A DNA stretch of 45,273 bases, from the NCBI GenBank assembly GCA_963640855.1, contig CAVIAJ010000011.1, positions 1-45,273 of the forward strand, written 5' to 3'. The translations under genes were made by a program, and so were the position numbers. The notes under the pieces are model-generated. The model did no database searches and was not told the origin of the DNA. It saw only the letters and a program-made list of their open reading frames with translations. Shown here piece after piece: positions 1-8,296 of this stretch. Position 1 is the stretch's first letter. Every line of letters starts with the position of its first letter. The DNA is from Methanarcanum sp963640855. GTDB lineage: Archaea > Thermoplasmatota > Thermoplasmata > Methanomassiliicoccales > Methanomethylophilaceae.

Positions 1-103
1 ATTCGGCGGAATGTATTCTGACGGATGTCATGCGAAATAATTATCGAACATAGTAACGTTTGGCAACTAATTAAAATACTTTGAAACTGTTGTCGGAATC
101 ACT

Positions 104-151
104 ACAAGAGACGGTCCCCTTGCACCGGATGAAAATCCAACCGTCTCTTGT
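104..151 (-). terminator. Hairpin downstream of the CAT-like gene
   Basis: Perfect 12-bp inverted arms (104-115, ACAAGAGACGGT; 140-151, ACCGTCTCTTGT) enclose a 24-nt loop, 10 nt beyond the minus-strand stop codon. The position suits a transcript end; the loop is long for a classic terminator and there is no strong T run. The remaining bases 1-103 show no gene I can support. Confidence 0.5.
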
Positions 152-161
152 TACCTCTTGT

Positions 162-836
162 TCACTGTTTTCCGATGAGATATTTCTCCGGATTTGAGAG
201 ACGTTTCTGAATATCCGCTATTAAATCGGACAGAATATGACCGTCGATGAATGCGTGACTGACAGTCACATCTATTGTCATAAGATATCTTCCGTTCTCT
301 TCCGTGAATCTGCCCCAGACGATACGGGGAATGCCCATCGAACCTTCGTCACCAAGCGGCAGCGGCTGTCTTACAGACAGAAAATCAACCCACGGGACGC
401 ATGAGAAGTAAATTTCATCGATTCTCTCATCACCCCATCCTTCCTTCGAATCTCCTTTCTTTGCGGCTTCGATCGTTTCTATTGCGGATTTGTAGAATTC
501 TCCGTAATCGGACGACATCTTGTGCTTGCAGTTCCTGTACATTCCGTCTCCGGTTGTTACGGTGTATCCCGGATCGGTACTTTCAAAACAGACGATTTCT
601 CCGTTCAGTACTCTGTATCTCATCTCTTCGATGCCATTTACCGCCATTGATACTGCGTATAATGTGTCGATGAAGAACGAAGTTCCCGTCGTTTTGCTGA
701 ATTTCACGGTTTCCGTGACATCTACACGTACATCCAGCGATATACTCGGATCTCCGAACTTCGAGAAGACTTCGTACATTTGTCTTCTTTTCAGTCCTTC
801 TTTTCCGATGACACGGAACGCGTTGGCTTTATTCAT
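162..836 (-). CDS. Chloramphenicol acetyltransferase-like (CAT family) acyltransferase
   Basis: A 224-residue protein with the CAT fold signature. The catalytic motif near the C-terminus is SHAFIDGH, with the general-base His at residue 194 and the structural Asp at 198, matching HHxxxDGxH of CAT trimers. Length matches the family (about 215-225). The frame is open further upstream, but ATG 836 is preferred because a TTATAT box (861-866) lies 25-30 nt ahead, as for a leaderless archaeal mRNA, and because the family's N-terminus starts here; ATG 851 is the alternative. CAT enzymes move acetyl groups from acetyl-CoA to hydroxyls. Chloramphenicol resistance cannot be claimed: one of the two usual His residues is Ser here, and many archaeal and clostridial relatives have unknown substrates. 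It diverges from nre; the intergenic space is about 90 bp. Confidence 0.8.
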   Translation of the reverse strand: MNKANAFRVIGKEGLKRRQMYEVFSKFGDPSISLDVRVDVTETVKFSKTTGTSFFIDTLYAVSMAVNGIEEMRYRVLNGEIVCFESTDPGYTVTTGDGMYRNCKHKMSSDYGEFYKSAIETIEAAKKGDSKEGWGDERIDEIYFSCVPWVDFLSVRQPLPLGDEGSMGIPRIVWGRFTEENGRYLMTIDVTVSHAFIDGHILSDLIADIQKRLSNPEKYLIGKQ

Positions 837-927
837 GTTGTTCCATATCATCCGATTGCGATATAACCCGTTGTATTCCCTTTCGTACAAAATTTCTATA
901 CGGTCCGGGGACATAATATCGGATGTT

Positions 928-2211
928 ATGGCAGACGGGAACTTCTTCGACAGGATGGTCGAATACAACGATGTATCGGTAACATCGGGCAGATGTATCA
1001 TATGCAAAGGAGCACATGCGCTCTGTGGCAAGGACAGATGTCCCCTGATGATTAAGTTCTACTCCCAAAGTAAATCGATGAGAGTTATGGATGCAACCGA
1101 TATCGAAGGAAGTTCTCCTCCTGCGGTTTTTGTGGGAAGATACGGTTATCCGAAGGTGGATATCGGTCCGTTGATACCTCCTGAATTCGGAGATACCTCG
1201 GTTATGGATAAACCGGAGATGTGGAAAGGAAAATCAATCGACGAAATCACCGATTTCAGATTCAGACTAATCAGAGGAAAATACCGTATCGATGCAACGG
1301 ATTTCTGCAGCGGAGGTAAAATCGTAGATCAGATTCAGGAAATTGCTCTTACCGAAAAACCCGTGGATATGGAAGCGAGATTTTCCTCAAAACCGAAAGG
1401 ACGTGTCATTCTCGATGATGAAATACAGCCGTTCGGTCCGTCTGCAAGGATAGAATACATGAAATCCGGTTCCGGAAGGATGCACAGGTATCTGGAACGC
1501 AGTTTCTACGATACGGATATGAAAGCCGCGGATGCTGTGGTAAATGCATACAGAAACGGCACTTTGATTTCCGAAATACAGAAAGCATTCTCTGTAGGAA
1601 CTATGGGTATCGATAAGAACAGACGTTTCGTTCCCACAAGATGGAGTATCACCGCAGTCGACGACATCATAGGAAAAGATCTGCTGAAGACAACGAAATA
1701 CAATCCGACGATAGACGATTTCAGAGTATACGAATTACATGCATTGGACAACAGGTGGTGTATTCTTCTCCTTCCGTGTACGTGGAGATTCGAACTGATC
1801 GAAGCGTGGTATCCGAACACCACATGGAACCCCTCGGGAAGACAGATTGAGATGATTTCCGATCATGAATTCTTTGAAGGTAGATCGGAATACGCACACA
1901 TCGGCGGTTGTTATTACGCGTCGAGGATGGCGGTCAACGAACTTCTCATCAAAGAGAGAAAAACCGCGGGAGCCGTAATATTCAGGGAAGCGCATCCCGG
2001 TTATGTGATGCCTGTAGGTGTATGGAATGTGAGGGAAAGAGTCAGAGAATCACTTACCACGAAACCTTTTGCATTCGATACACTGGAAGGTGCACTGAAA
2101 CATATCGATAACGTGATGGACATTCCGAGAAGAGTTTGGTTACATCATTCCGAAATATTGAAAGATTACATGAGACAGAGGAGAATCGACGACTATGTCA
2201 ACACTGACTGA
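928..2211 (+). CDS. nreA: Nre family DNA repair protein (NreA-like)
   Basis: A 427-residue archaeal Nre protein (DUF650/DUF651 type). The N-terminal zinc finger is C23-x2-C26-x6-C33-x4-C38, followed by the family's SSPPAVFVGRYGYPKV and PEMWKGKSIDEI blocks. In haloarchaea NreA helps UvrABC repair mitomycin-type damage and binds PCNA through a C-terminal PIP box. Here the C-terminus (RRIDDYVNTD) has no PIP box; a PIP-like motif instead opens the overlapping next gene. The ATG at 928 is chosen because upstream codons are antisense to the CAT-like gene; ATG 955 is possible. The last 17 nt overlap the next gene, so the two are probably co-translated as a repair operon. Confidence 0.85.
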   Translation: MADGNFFDRMVEYNDVSVTSGRCIICKGAHALCGKDRCPLMIKFYSQSKSMRVMDATDIEGSSPPAVFVGRYGYPKVDIGPLIPPEFGDTSVMDKPEMWKGKSIDEITDFRFRLIRGKYRIDATDFCSGGKIVDQIQEIALTEKPVDMEARFSSKPKGRVILDDEIQPFGPSARIEYMKSGSGRMHRYLERSFYDTDMKAADAVVNAYRNGTLISEIQKAFSVGTMGIDKNRRFVPTRWSITAVDDIIGKDLLKTTKYNPTIDDFRVYELHALDNRWCILLLPCTWRFELIEAWYPNTTWNPSGRQIEMISDHEFFEGRSEYAHIGGCYYASRMAVNELLIKERKTAGAVIFREAHPGYVMPVGVWNVRERVRESLTTKPFAFDTLEGALKHIDNVMDIPRRVWLHHSEILKDYMRQRRIDDYVNTD

Positions 2212-2977
2212 TTTCTTCGGACCGCAGAAATGGGAAGGAGCGTATGAGATTATTCAGTGCAAACGCGCGTTATCTCCTTCGGGACTTCCGGATATGGATT
2301 ACGCTCTGAATCCGTACGGAGGATGTTCCCACGGCTGTGTGTATTGTTACGCACCCGAAGTAACACATTCGGAATGGAATACGTGGCGTGTGGTCAGGGT
2401 GAAATCGAATATCGCTTCGAGGCTTTCGAATGAACTGAAGTACGTAACGGGAACAATCGGAATCGGTACCGTTACAGATCCGTATCAGTATGCGGAATCG
2501 AGATTCGAACTTACAAGAGAGTGTCTTCTGAGATTGATCGGAACAGGCTGTAAAATTCACATGCACACAAAATCCGATTTGATTTTACGCGATATCGACC
2601 TTTTATCACAGTTGGAAGGTTTGGTCGCGGTAACCGTTACGGGGATTGACGAACGCTACAGTAAGATTACCGAACCCGGTGCGCCGTTACCGCAGAACCG
2701 CCTGAATACGTTGAAAAAACTGACAGATGCAGGTTTGGATACGTATGCACTAATCGGCCCTGTTTTATCGCATTTGGAAGGGAAAGAAACGGAATTCGCG
2801 GACGCTGTGGCAGATACGGGCGTGAAGAAAGCATACATCGACCGCCTCAACGGAAGACCATTGCTGAACGAGAGATTGTCGAGAATGAACATCCGCGGAG
2901 GATCTCGGGAATGCATCGCGGAGATAAAGAAACAGCTCACGTCCAGAGGTGTTTCCGTAAGAGATGTTTTCGGCTGA
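2195..2977 (+). CDS. SPL-like radical SAM protein, probable DNA repair partner of Nre
   Basis: A 260-residue radical SAM protein. The 4Fe-4S motif is C44-x3-C48-x2-C51 within NPYGGCSHGCVYCYA, the form seen in spore photoproduct lyase-like (SplB/Rv2578c-type) proteins. SAM cleavage there makes a 5'-deoxyadenosyl radical; the substrate here is unknown, and the nre neighbour suggests DNA lesions. Its first eight residues, MSTLTDFF, resemble a PCNA-interacting box (QxxLxxFF) with Gln replaced by Met. It starts inside nre (17-nt overlap, different frame), so translation is likely coupled. It ends with TGA before a 146-nt spacer that carries the thermosome promoter. Confidence 0.8.
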   Translation: MSTLTDFFGPQKWEGAYEIIQCKRALSPSGLPDMDYALNPYGGCSHGCVYCYAPEVTHSEWNTWRVVRVKSNIASRLSNELKYVTGTIGIGTVTDPYQYAESRFELTRECLLRLIGTGCKIHMHTKSDLILRDIDLLSQLEGLVAVTVTGIDERYSKITEPGAPLPQNRLNTLKKLTDAGLDTYALIGPVLSHLEGKETEFADAVADTGVKKAYIDRLNGRPLLNERLSRMNIRGGSRECIAEIKKQLTSRGVSVRDVFG

Positions 2978-3074
2978 GTTTCAACCTGTCTGGCTGAACG
3001 ACTTGATAAGAATATAGGTGGAAGCTATATTTTCAGCCGGTTCCAATATGTTTTTCAGGCCTAAATCAAGCAAG

Positions 3075-3117
3075 TTTATATAGAAGAACAAAATTACCAC
3101 TGACCATAAAGGAGATA
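3075..3117 (+). promoter_or_regulatory. Thermosome promoter (TATA box) and Shine-Dalgarno
   Basis: TTTATATA at 3075-3082 is a strong archaeal box A. Transcription should start near 3105, leaving a short leader with GGAG at 3111-3114, correctly spaced from ATG 3124. The pairing of a strong TATA box with a good ribosome-binding site fits a highly expressed chaperonin. Confidence 0.7.
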
Positions 3118-3123
3118 CATATT

Positions 3124-4770
3124 ATGTATGGTTCCGGCAGCAATCAGCCGATCATCGTACTCAAAGAGGGTACGGAGAGAAGCAAAGATAAAGAAGCACA
3201 ATTCAACAACATCGCCGCAGCGAAAGCAGTGGCAGATTCCGTCAGGTCTACACTCGGACCGAAAGGAATGGACAAGATGCTGGTCGACTCCATCGGTGAT
3301 GTTACAGTCACAAACGACGGTGTCACAATTCTCAAAGAAATCGATGTTCAGCACCCCGCAGCAAAGATGGTTGTCGAGGTCGCAAAGACACAGGACACAG
3401 AATGCGGTGACGGTACAACAACAGCCGTTGTCCTCGCAGGAGAACTCCTCAAACAGTCCGAGTCTCTCATCGACGCAAACATCCACCCCACGGTTATCAC
3501 AAACGGATTCAAACTTGCAGCGGAGAAAGCAGTCGAAGTCCTCAACGACATCGCAGTACCCTCCGATGACGACAAGCTTCTGATGAAAGTCGCAGAAACC
3601 GCAATGACCGGTAAATCCGTCGGCGGAGAGGGAGAACACCTCGCAAAACTCATCGTCGAGGCAGCAAGGGATGTTCAGGAAGGAAACACTGTCGATACAA
3701 ACAACATCAAGATCGAGAAGAAAGCAGGAGGAGTCATCAACGACACCTACCTCGTGAAAGGTCTCGTCATCGACAAACAGAGGGTCCACCCCCGTATGCC
3801 TAAGGTCGTCAAAGACGCAAAGATTGCTCTCTTCACAACAGCTCTTGAGAACAAGAAGCCCGAAGTATCCGCAGAAATCAGTATCTCAGACCCGCTTTCG
3901 ATGCAGTCGTTCCTTAACGAGGAAGATTCAACACTCAAAGCAATGGTCGACAAGATTGTCTCCACCGGCGCAAACGTCGTCTTCTGCCAGAAAGGTGTCG
4001 ACGACCTCGTACAGCACTACCTCGCAAAAGCAGGTGTCCTCTGCTTCAGGAGGCTCAAGGAATCCGATATCATCGCCATCTCCAAGGCAACCGGCGGTAC
4101 ACTCGTAGGAGAAATCATGGAGATTCAGGCAAAAGATCTCGGTACTGCAGCCGAAGTCGCAGAGAAAGAAGTCGGACTCGACTCCATGTGCTTCATCACC
4201 GGATGCAAGAACCCCAAGGCAGTCTCAATCGTCATCCGCGGAGGAACAGAACACGTTCTCGCAGAAGTCGAGAGGGCAATGGTCGACGCTATCCGTGTCG
4301 TCGGTGTCGCAATCGAGGACGGAAAGGTCGTTGCAGGCGCAGGCGCACCTGAGATTGAGACAGAACTCAGGCTCGCAGAGTACGCCTCATCCGTCGGCGG
4401 AAGAGAGCAGCTCGCAATCGAAGCATTCTCCAAGGCATTGGAAATCATCCCCTGGACCATCGCCGAGAACGCAGGTATCGACTCAATCGATGCAATCATC
4501 AAACTCAAGACAGCACACGACAAGAAGAAGAAAGACGGAGTATACTTCGGTCTCGATCTTGATTCCGGCGAAGCAGTCAACATGCTCGACCGCTGTGTCG
4601 TTGAGCCTCTCAGAGTAAAGGTTCAGGCAATCAACTCCGCTGCGGAAGTAGCGAACATGATCCTCAGGATCGACGATGTTATCGCATCCCGCAGGGCTCC
4701 CCCGATGAACCCCATGGCAGACCCCTCAATGGGCGGTCCCGGCATGAGCGGTGTCGGCGGAATGATGTAA
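3124..4770 (+). CDS. thsA: Thermosome subunit (group II chaperonin)
   Basis: A 548-residue archaeal chaperonin subunit, full length. Visible signatures are GPKGMDKMLVDS and GDGTTTAVVLAGELL in the N-terminal equatorial ATPase part (the GDGTT phosphate-binding loop) and VVAGAGAPE in the C-terminal equatorial part. The tail ends in a Gly/Met-rich GGPGMSGVGGMM, typical of residues lining the chamber floor. It folds proteins in the cytoplasm as an ATP-driven double ring with a built-in lid. Codon use is markedly biased towards C-ending codons (ATC, CTC, GTC) compared with its neighbours, consistent with high expression. It is monocistronic, with its own promoter upstream and a hairpin downstream. 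Confidence 0.97.
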   Translation: MYGSGSNQPIIVLKEGTERSKDKEAQFNNIAAAKAVADSVRSTLGPKGMDKMLVDSIGDVTVTNDGVTILKEIDVQHPAAKMVVEVAKTQDTECGDGTTTAVVLAGELLKQSESLIDANIHPTVITNGFKLAAEKAVEVLNDIAVPSDDDKLLMKVAETAMTGKSVGGEGEHLAKLIVEAARDVQEGNTVDTNNIKIEKKAGGVINDTYLVKGLVIDKQRVHPRMPKVVKDAKIALFTTALENKKPEVSAEISISDPLSMQSFLNEEDSTLKAMVDKIVSTGANVVFCQKGVDDLVQHYLAKAGVLCFRRLKESDIIAISKATGGTLVGEIMEIQAKDLGTAAEVAEKEVGLDSMCFITGCKNPKAVSIVIRGGTEHVLAEVERAMVDAIRVVGVAIEDGKVVAGAGAPEIETELRLAEYASSVGGREQLAIEAFSKALEIIPWTIAENAGIDSIDAIIKLKTAHDKKKKDGVYFGLDLDSGEAVNMLDRCVVEPLRVKVQAINSAAEVANMILRIDDVIASRRAPPMNPMADPSMGGPGMSGVGGMM

Positions 4771-4788
4771 ACACGTTAAAACTAAACA

Positions 4789-4808
4789 GGGGGACGGAAA
4801 CGTCCCCC
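4789..4808 (+). terminator. GAAA-loop hairpin after the thermosome gene
   Basis: An 8-bp GC-rich stem (GGGGGACG 4789-4796, CGTCCCCC 4801-4808) closes a GAAA tetraloop 18 nt past the stop codon. A C/T-rich stretch follows (ACCTCACTCTTATTCTC). It probably ends or protects the abundant thermosome transcript; the next gene starts 35 nt later. Confidence 0.7.
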
Positions 4809-4843
4809 GCAACCTCACTCTTATTCTCACGGACGGTGTCCCG

Positions 4844-5407
4844 ATGAATGTTTACGATTTTGACGGAACACTTTACGACGGCGACAGTACCATCGATTTC
4901 TACAGATTCTGTCTTTCGCACAGGAAGAGAATTCTGAGGCATTTTCCCGTTCAGGCGAAAGGTTGGATCGGTTTTCACATAGGCCTGTACAATCATACCC
5001 GCATGAAAGCCCACTATTACAGATTTATGAAGGATGTCGATGCCGAAGCCATGGCGGAAGCATTTTGGGATGAGAATATCTACAGAATTGCCGATTGGTA
5101 CAGAAAAAAGCACGAAGACACCGACGTAGTGATTTCCGCATCTCCTGAATTTCTGATTAAAGCTGCATGCCGCCGCCTTGCTATCAGCAACGTAATTGCA
5201 TCGCCCGTAGACGCGAAAACAGGTAAGCCTACGGGATTAAACTGCCGTGATGAGGAAAAGGTAAGGAGGTTCCGCGAAATATTCGCAGACGCCCCCATTG
5301 ACGAATTTTATTCGGATTCCGACGCCGACCTTCCTCTTGCGAGATTATCGAAGAAAGCATTCAAGGTCAGCGGTTCGGAGATTACGGAATGGGTCGTAAA
5401 GCGGTAA
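4844..5407 (+). CDS. HAD superfamily phosphatase, subfamily IB (SerB-like)
   Basis: A 187-residue HAD hydrolase. Motif I is VYDFDGTLYDG (nucleophile Asp5, acid/base Asp7), motif II is the Ser of VVISASPEF, and motif IV is the SDSDADLPL acidic pair that binds Mg2+. The layout (helical cap between motifs I and II, HAD-IB type) resembles phosphoserine phosphatase, but the substrate cannot be read from sequence. Start ATG 4844 puts the DxD motif at the expected distance from the N-terminus. Its TAA stop at 5405-5407 directly abuts the stop of the convergent lipid kinase with no spacer, so the two transcripts must overlap. Confidence 0.85.
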   Translation: MNVYDFDGTLYDGDSTIDFYRFCLSHRKRILRHFPVQAKGWIGFHIGLYNHTRMKAHYYRFMKDVDAEAMAEAFWDENIYRIADWYRKKHEDTDVVISASPEFLIKAACRRLAISNVIASPVDAKTGKPTGLNCRDEEKVRRFREIFADAPIDEFYSDSDADLPLARLSKKAFKVSGSEITEWVVKR

Positions 5408-6400
5408 TCAGACTCTTATTCTGAGTTTGTGGTCACCGGGTTTGACATCGATGCATCCAGGGAATTCCATCGTTTCACCGTCGACCATCATGTACTCGAC
5501 ATCATCGCTTTTGACGGTCAGTTCTTTCAGTGTGAAGTATTCTACGTTCTTTTGCGTCATTACTTTACCCTGCGAGAGTGCAATAAGGTTCAGAAGGTAC
5601 CTGAATTTGGTTCTCTTGTTTACGTTGAGCACGGAAAGATCGTTTGCATCGATCTTCGCATCGGGACATACGGAGAATCCTCCTCCCATGTATTCCACAT
5701 TCTGAATTGAAAACAGAATGCTGTCTATGTTTCTCGTTTCTCCGTTCATTGTGACAACGTATCTTCTGTCTCTGCATCTGGCGAGAGCTTTGAGAGCAAT
5801 TTTACGGTAATCTTTCGATTTTGCTATTCTTACAAACGAAAGTTCTCCGTTGAGGACACTGCGGATTGCGGATGCCAAAAGAGTTTTCGTAACATCGAGG
5901 TAACGTCTGACGATTGCTGCGGTGGTATTGTCGCTGATGCTGCCGGCAATTTTCTGAACGTATTCGTCCGCGACCATATTGATATCGACAGATGTACCGA
6001 AGGAAATCATCTGAATGAATACCATATCATTTGCAAACCAATACGGAATCATGCGATCCGTACCGTTGATGAATGCATCGACAATTTCTTCATCGGTGTA
6101 CTTGAAAACACCTGCGGATCTTGCTGTATCGTTACCTGAACCGAACGGAAGAAGAACGTATGTAAGATCCAAATTATATGTTGCCGAGATAACCTCATGG
6201 ATTGTTCCGTCCCCTCCGGCGATACCTATGACATCTCCGTCTTTGGCGACGAGACGTGCCATCGCATCCCCTCTCATTTCATAGGTTGTCTCGTAATATT
6301 CGTATTCTATCCCTTTGTTATCCATGAGGGAGCGGACATGTTTCATCCTGTCCCAATTCATTCCCCCTCCGCCTATCGGATTGTAAATAATCTTAATCAA
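5408..6400 (-). CDS. Diacylglycerol/lipid kinase family protein (YegS/DagK catalytic domain)
   Basis: About 330 residues with the lipid kinase catalytic domain: the N-terminal strand IKIIYNPIGGGG and the nucleotide-binding GGDGTIHEVISA. The family phosphorylates lipid alcohols such as diacylglycerol or sphingoid bases with ATP; in archaea the substrate may be an isoprenoid alcohol or archaeol precursor (inference). The upstream ATG at 6436 lies inside the TATA box (TATATAAA on the minus strand, 6443-6436), so it cannot be used if that promoter is real. A TTG at 6400 is preferred: it lies about 38 nt past the box, follows an AGGGATGGG ribosome-binding-like tract, and begins exactly at the conserved first strand. 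It converges on the HAD gene. Confidence 0.83.
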   Translation of the reverse strand: MIKIIYNPIGGGGMNWDRMKHVRSLMDNKGIEYEYYETTYEMRGDAMARLVAKDGDVIGIAGGDGTIHEVISATYNLDLTYVLLPFGSGNDTARSAGVFKYTDEEIVDAFINGTDRMIPYWFANDMVFIQMISFGTSVDINMVADEYVQKIAGSISDNTTAAIVRRYLDVTKTLLASAIRSVLNGELSFVRIAKSKDYRKIALKALARCRDRRYVVTMNGETRNIDSILFSIQNVEYMGGGFSVCPDAKIDANDLSVLNVNKRTKFRYLLNLIALSQGKVMTQKNVEYFTLKELTVKSDDVEYMMVDGETMEFPGCIDVKPGDHKLRIRV

Positions 6401-6435
6401 GGCCCATCCCTGTAAAAGTTGTATGTTCTTTATCA

Positions 6436-6443
6436 TTTATATA
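6436..6443 (-). promoter_or_regulatory. TATA box of the lipid kinase gene
   Basis: TATATAAA read on the minus strand, ahead of the kinase. A second TATAAATA on the plus strand (6452-6459) is 45 nt upstream of an unsupported short frame and may drive nothing or an antisense RNA. Confidence 0.55.
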
Positions 6444-6581
6444 TCAATATGTATAAATATGTACGAAATACAGTATTCACATTGGACTTTTTCGTAGATA
6501 AATGGGTGAATTACGACAAACTTTACCTGCTGAATTAGTTAAGGCATCACCGATATTATTCAATCCGTTCAATAACCAAGT

Positions 6582-6589
6582 TATAAATA
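6582..6589 (+). promoter_or_regulatory. TATA box of the serine recombinase pair
   Basis: TATAAATA, 26-33 nt ahead of ATG 6615. This spacing predicts transcription starting at or next to the start codon, i.e. a leaderless message. Confidence 0.6.
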
Positions 6590-6614
6590 TCGCATTACTG
6601 ATATACTTCCCGGG

Positions 6615-7406
6615 ATGGATGCACGCAGCGTACGTGTTGCACTTTACGCCAGGGTATCGACAGAGGAACAGGCGGTGGAAGGTTTCTCTCTGGACGCTCA
6701 GATGAAGCGTCTGAGAAAATACTGTAACTCTCAGGGTTGGACCGTCGCCGACGAATACCGTGAAGAAGGGCATTCCGGACGTGACATCAGACGTCCCGAA
6801 TACACTCGTATGATGGAAGAGAGCGGCAAGTGGGATGTCGTTCTTGTCCTCAAGATGGACAGAATCCACCGTAACAGCGAGAACTTCACCAGAATGATGA
6901 AAGATCTCAACTCATCCGGTAAAGGATTCTGCTCCGTCATGGAACAGTTCGATACGAACAATGCCATGGGCAGGTTCGTGATGGACCTCATACAGCGTAT
7001 TGCACAACTTGAATCCGAACAGATAGGCGAGAGGGTGAAGTTGGGGATGGAACAGAAAGCGAGGACAAAGGGCGGTCTGCTAGGCTTCGGACAGCCATAC
7101 GGATATGACTACAACGGCGGAACACTGCACGTCAACTACGACGAAGTGTTTGTTGTCAGAGCGATATACAAACTTTACAACAAGGGAAACACCATGGAAA
7201 CAATCGCAAGATCGCTGAATGATGCCAACATTCCCGCCAAGAAAGGCGGCAGATGGAACAAACAGAGCATTGCGAAAATACTGCACAATCCTCTGTACGT
7301 CGGATACACCAAATGGGGCGGAATCGTCAGCGAAGGAGAACACCCTGCGATTATTGACATGGACGATTTCATTTCGATTAACGGTCCCGTTAAGGTCAAT
7401 GTATGA
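6615..7406 (+). CDS. Short serine site-specific recombinase (first of a tandem pair)
   Basis: A 263-residue serine recombinase. The resolvase catalytic domain (about residues 6-150) has the nucleophile Ser15 in YARVSTEEQ and the DRIHRNSENF and LESEQIGERV blocks; a 'recombinase' DNA-binding domain (about 155-250) carries HNPLYVGY. It stops soon after that domain, without the zinc ribbon and coiled coil of large serine integrases (400-700 residues). It is preceded by its own TATA box and overlaps the next gene by 4 nt (ATGA). The two proteins share much of their sequence, so they arose by tandem duplication and may act as a heteromer (inference). No attachment sites or prophage genes were recognised nearby. 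Confidence 0.88.
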   Translation: MDARSVRVALYARVSTEEQAVEGFSLDAQMKRLRKYCNSQGWTVADEYREEGHSGRDIRRPEYTRMMEESGKWDVVLVLKMDRIHRNSENFTRMMKDLNSSGKGFCSVMEQFDTNNAMGRFVMDLIQRIAQLESEQIGERVKLGMEQKARTKGGLLGFGQPYGYDYNGGTLHVNYDEVFVVRAIYKLYNKGNTMETIARSLNDANIPAKKGGRWNKQSIAKILHNPLYVGYTKWGGIVSEGEHPAIIDMDDFISINGPVKVNV

Positions 7407-8260
7407 GCGGAAGAACCCGTGCCGCCGTTTATGCACGCGTTTCGACGGACGAACAGGCTGTGTCAGGTTACTCCCTGGACGCTCAGTTGGAGATGCTCAG
7501 GGATTTCTGCGAAGTCTTTGATATGGAAATCGCAGGAGAATACGTTGACGACGGATACTCCGGAACCAACATCAGGAGACCTGCATACCGTAAGATGTTC
7601 TCTCCCGAGGAACGCGTGAAATGGGATGCCGTTGTCGTAATCAAAATGGACAGAATTCACCGTAACAGCAAGAATTTCATGCTGATGATTGAAGATCTGT
7701 CGAAACACAGTCAGTCGTTTTTCTCAACAACGGAGAGAATCGATACTACAACGGCATTCGGAAGATTTGCGATGGATGTCATTCAGCGTATCGCTCAGCT
7801 GGAATCCGAACAGATCGGAGAGAGAACAAAGTTCGGCATGGAGCAGAAAGCCGATCAGTCAGACGGAATTATGGGATTCCAGCCTCCGTACGGATACGGC
7901 GTGGCGGATGGAAAACTTATTCCTGTCGAAAACGAACAGAAAGCCGTGAGATCGATTTTCGATATGTACATCTCGGGAATGACTCTTGACGATATTGCGG
8001 AAAGTCTGAATTCTTCATTCATCCGTACGAAGAAAGGCAACCGTTGGAATAAGTTCAACATCAGAAACATTCTTCACAATCCTGTTTACGCAGGATTCAT
8101 GCGTTGGGAAGATCATTTAATCGAGCATGATTCCGTCCGTCCGGTTACTGCGGAAGAGTTCAATCTCGTGCAGCGGACGATGTCCGGGAAAGCAAGAAGA
8201 CAGGGAAAGAAAGAACCGCTTTTGCTTCGGTGTAACGATGAGTGTGTATCGATTTCGTGA
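7403..8260 (+). CDS. Short serine site-specific recombinase (second of a tandem pair)
   Basis: A 285-residue paralogue of the preceding gene. The nucleophile is Ser14 in YARVSTDEQ; DRIHRNSKNF, LESEQIGERT and the HNPVYAGF block of the recombinase domain are conserved. The C-terminal end has a basic stretch (GKARRQGKK) and stops without a recognisable zinc ribbon; CNDEC near the end is only a trace of one. Start ATG 7403 overlaps the upstream stop (ATGA), implying translational coupling and roughly equal amounts of the two proteins. Each polypeptide keeps its catalytic residues, so neither is an obvious dead partner. Possible jobs are DNA inversion, resolution of replicon multimers, or excision of a lost element. 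Confidence 0.88.
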   Translation: MSGRTRAAVYARVSTDEQAVSGYSLDAQLEMLRDFCEVFDMEIAGEYVDDGYSGTNIRRPAYRKMFSPEERVKWDAVVVIKMDRIHRNSKNFMLMIEDLSKHSQSFFSTTERIDTTTAFGRFAMDVIQRIAQLESEQIGERTKFGMEQKADQSDGIMGFQPPYGYGVADGKLIPVENEQKAVRSIFDMYISGMTLDDIAESLNSSFIRTKKGNRWNKFNIRNILHNPVYAGFMRWEDHLIEHDSVRPVTAEEFNLVQRTMSGKARRQGKKEPLLLRCNDECVSIS

Positions 8261-8296
8261 CGATAGTATTTTTAAAGGGTCATCGATACAGCATTT

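Noticed and set aside
520..927. N-terminal extension of the nre frame
   Set aside because: It runs antisense through the whole CAT-like gene and has no family similarity; the conserved zinc finger begins just after ATG 928.
3094..3789. Long antisense frame in the thermosome gene
   Set aside because: Cys/Phe/Asp-rich composition typical of the antisense of a highly biased gene; no motif.
6502..6705. 67-codon frame ahead of the recombinases
   Set aside because: It runs out of frame into the recombinase gene and has no similarity; the TATA box at 6582 lies inside it.
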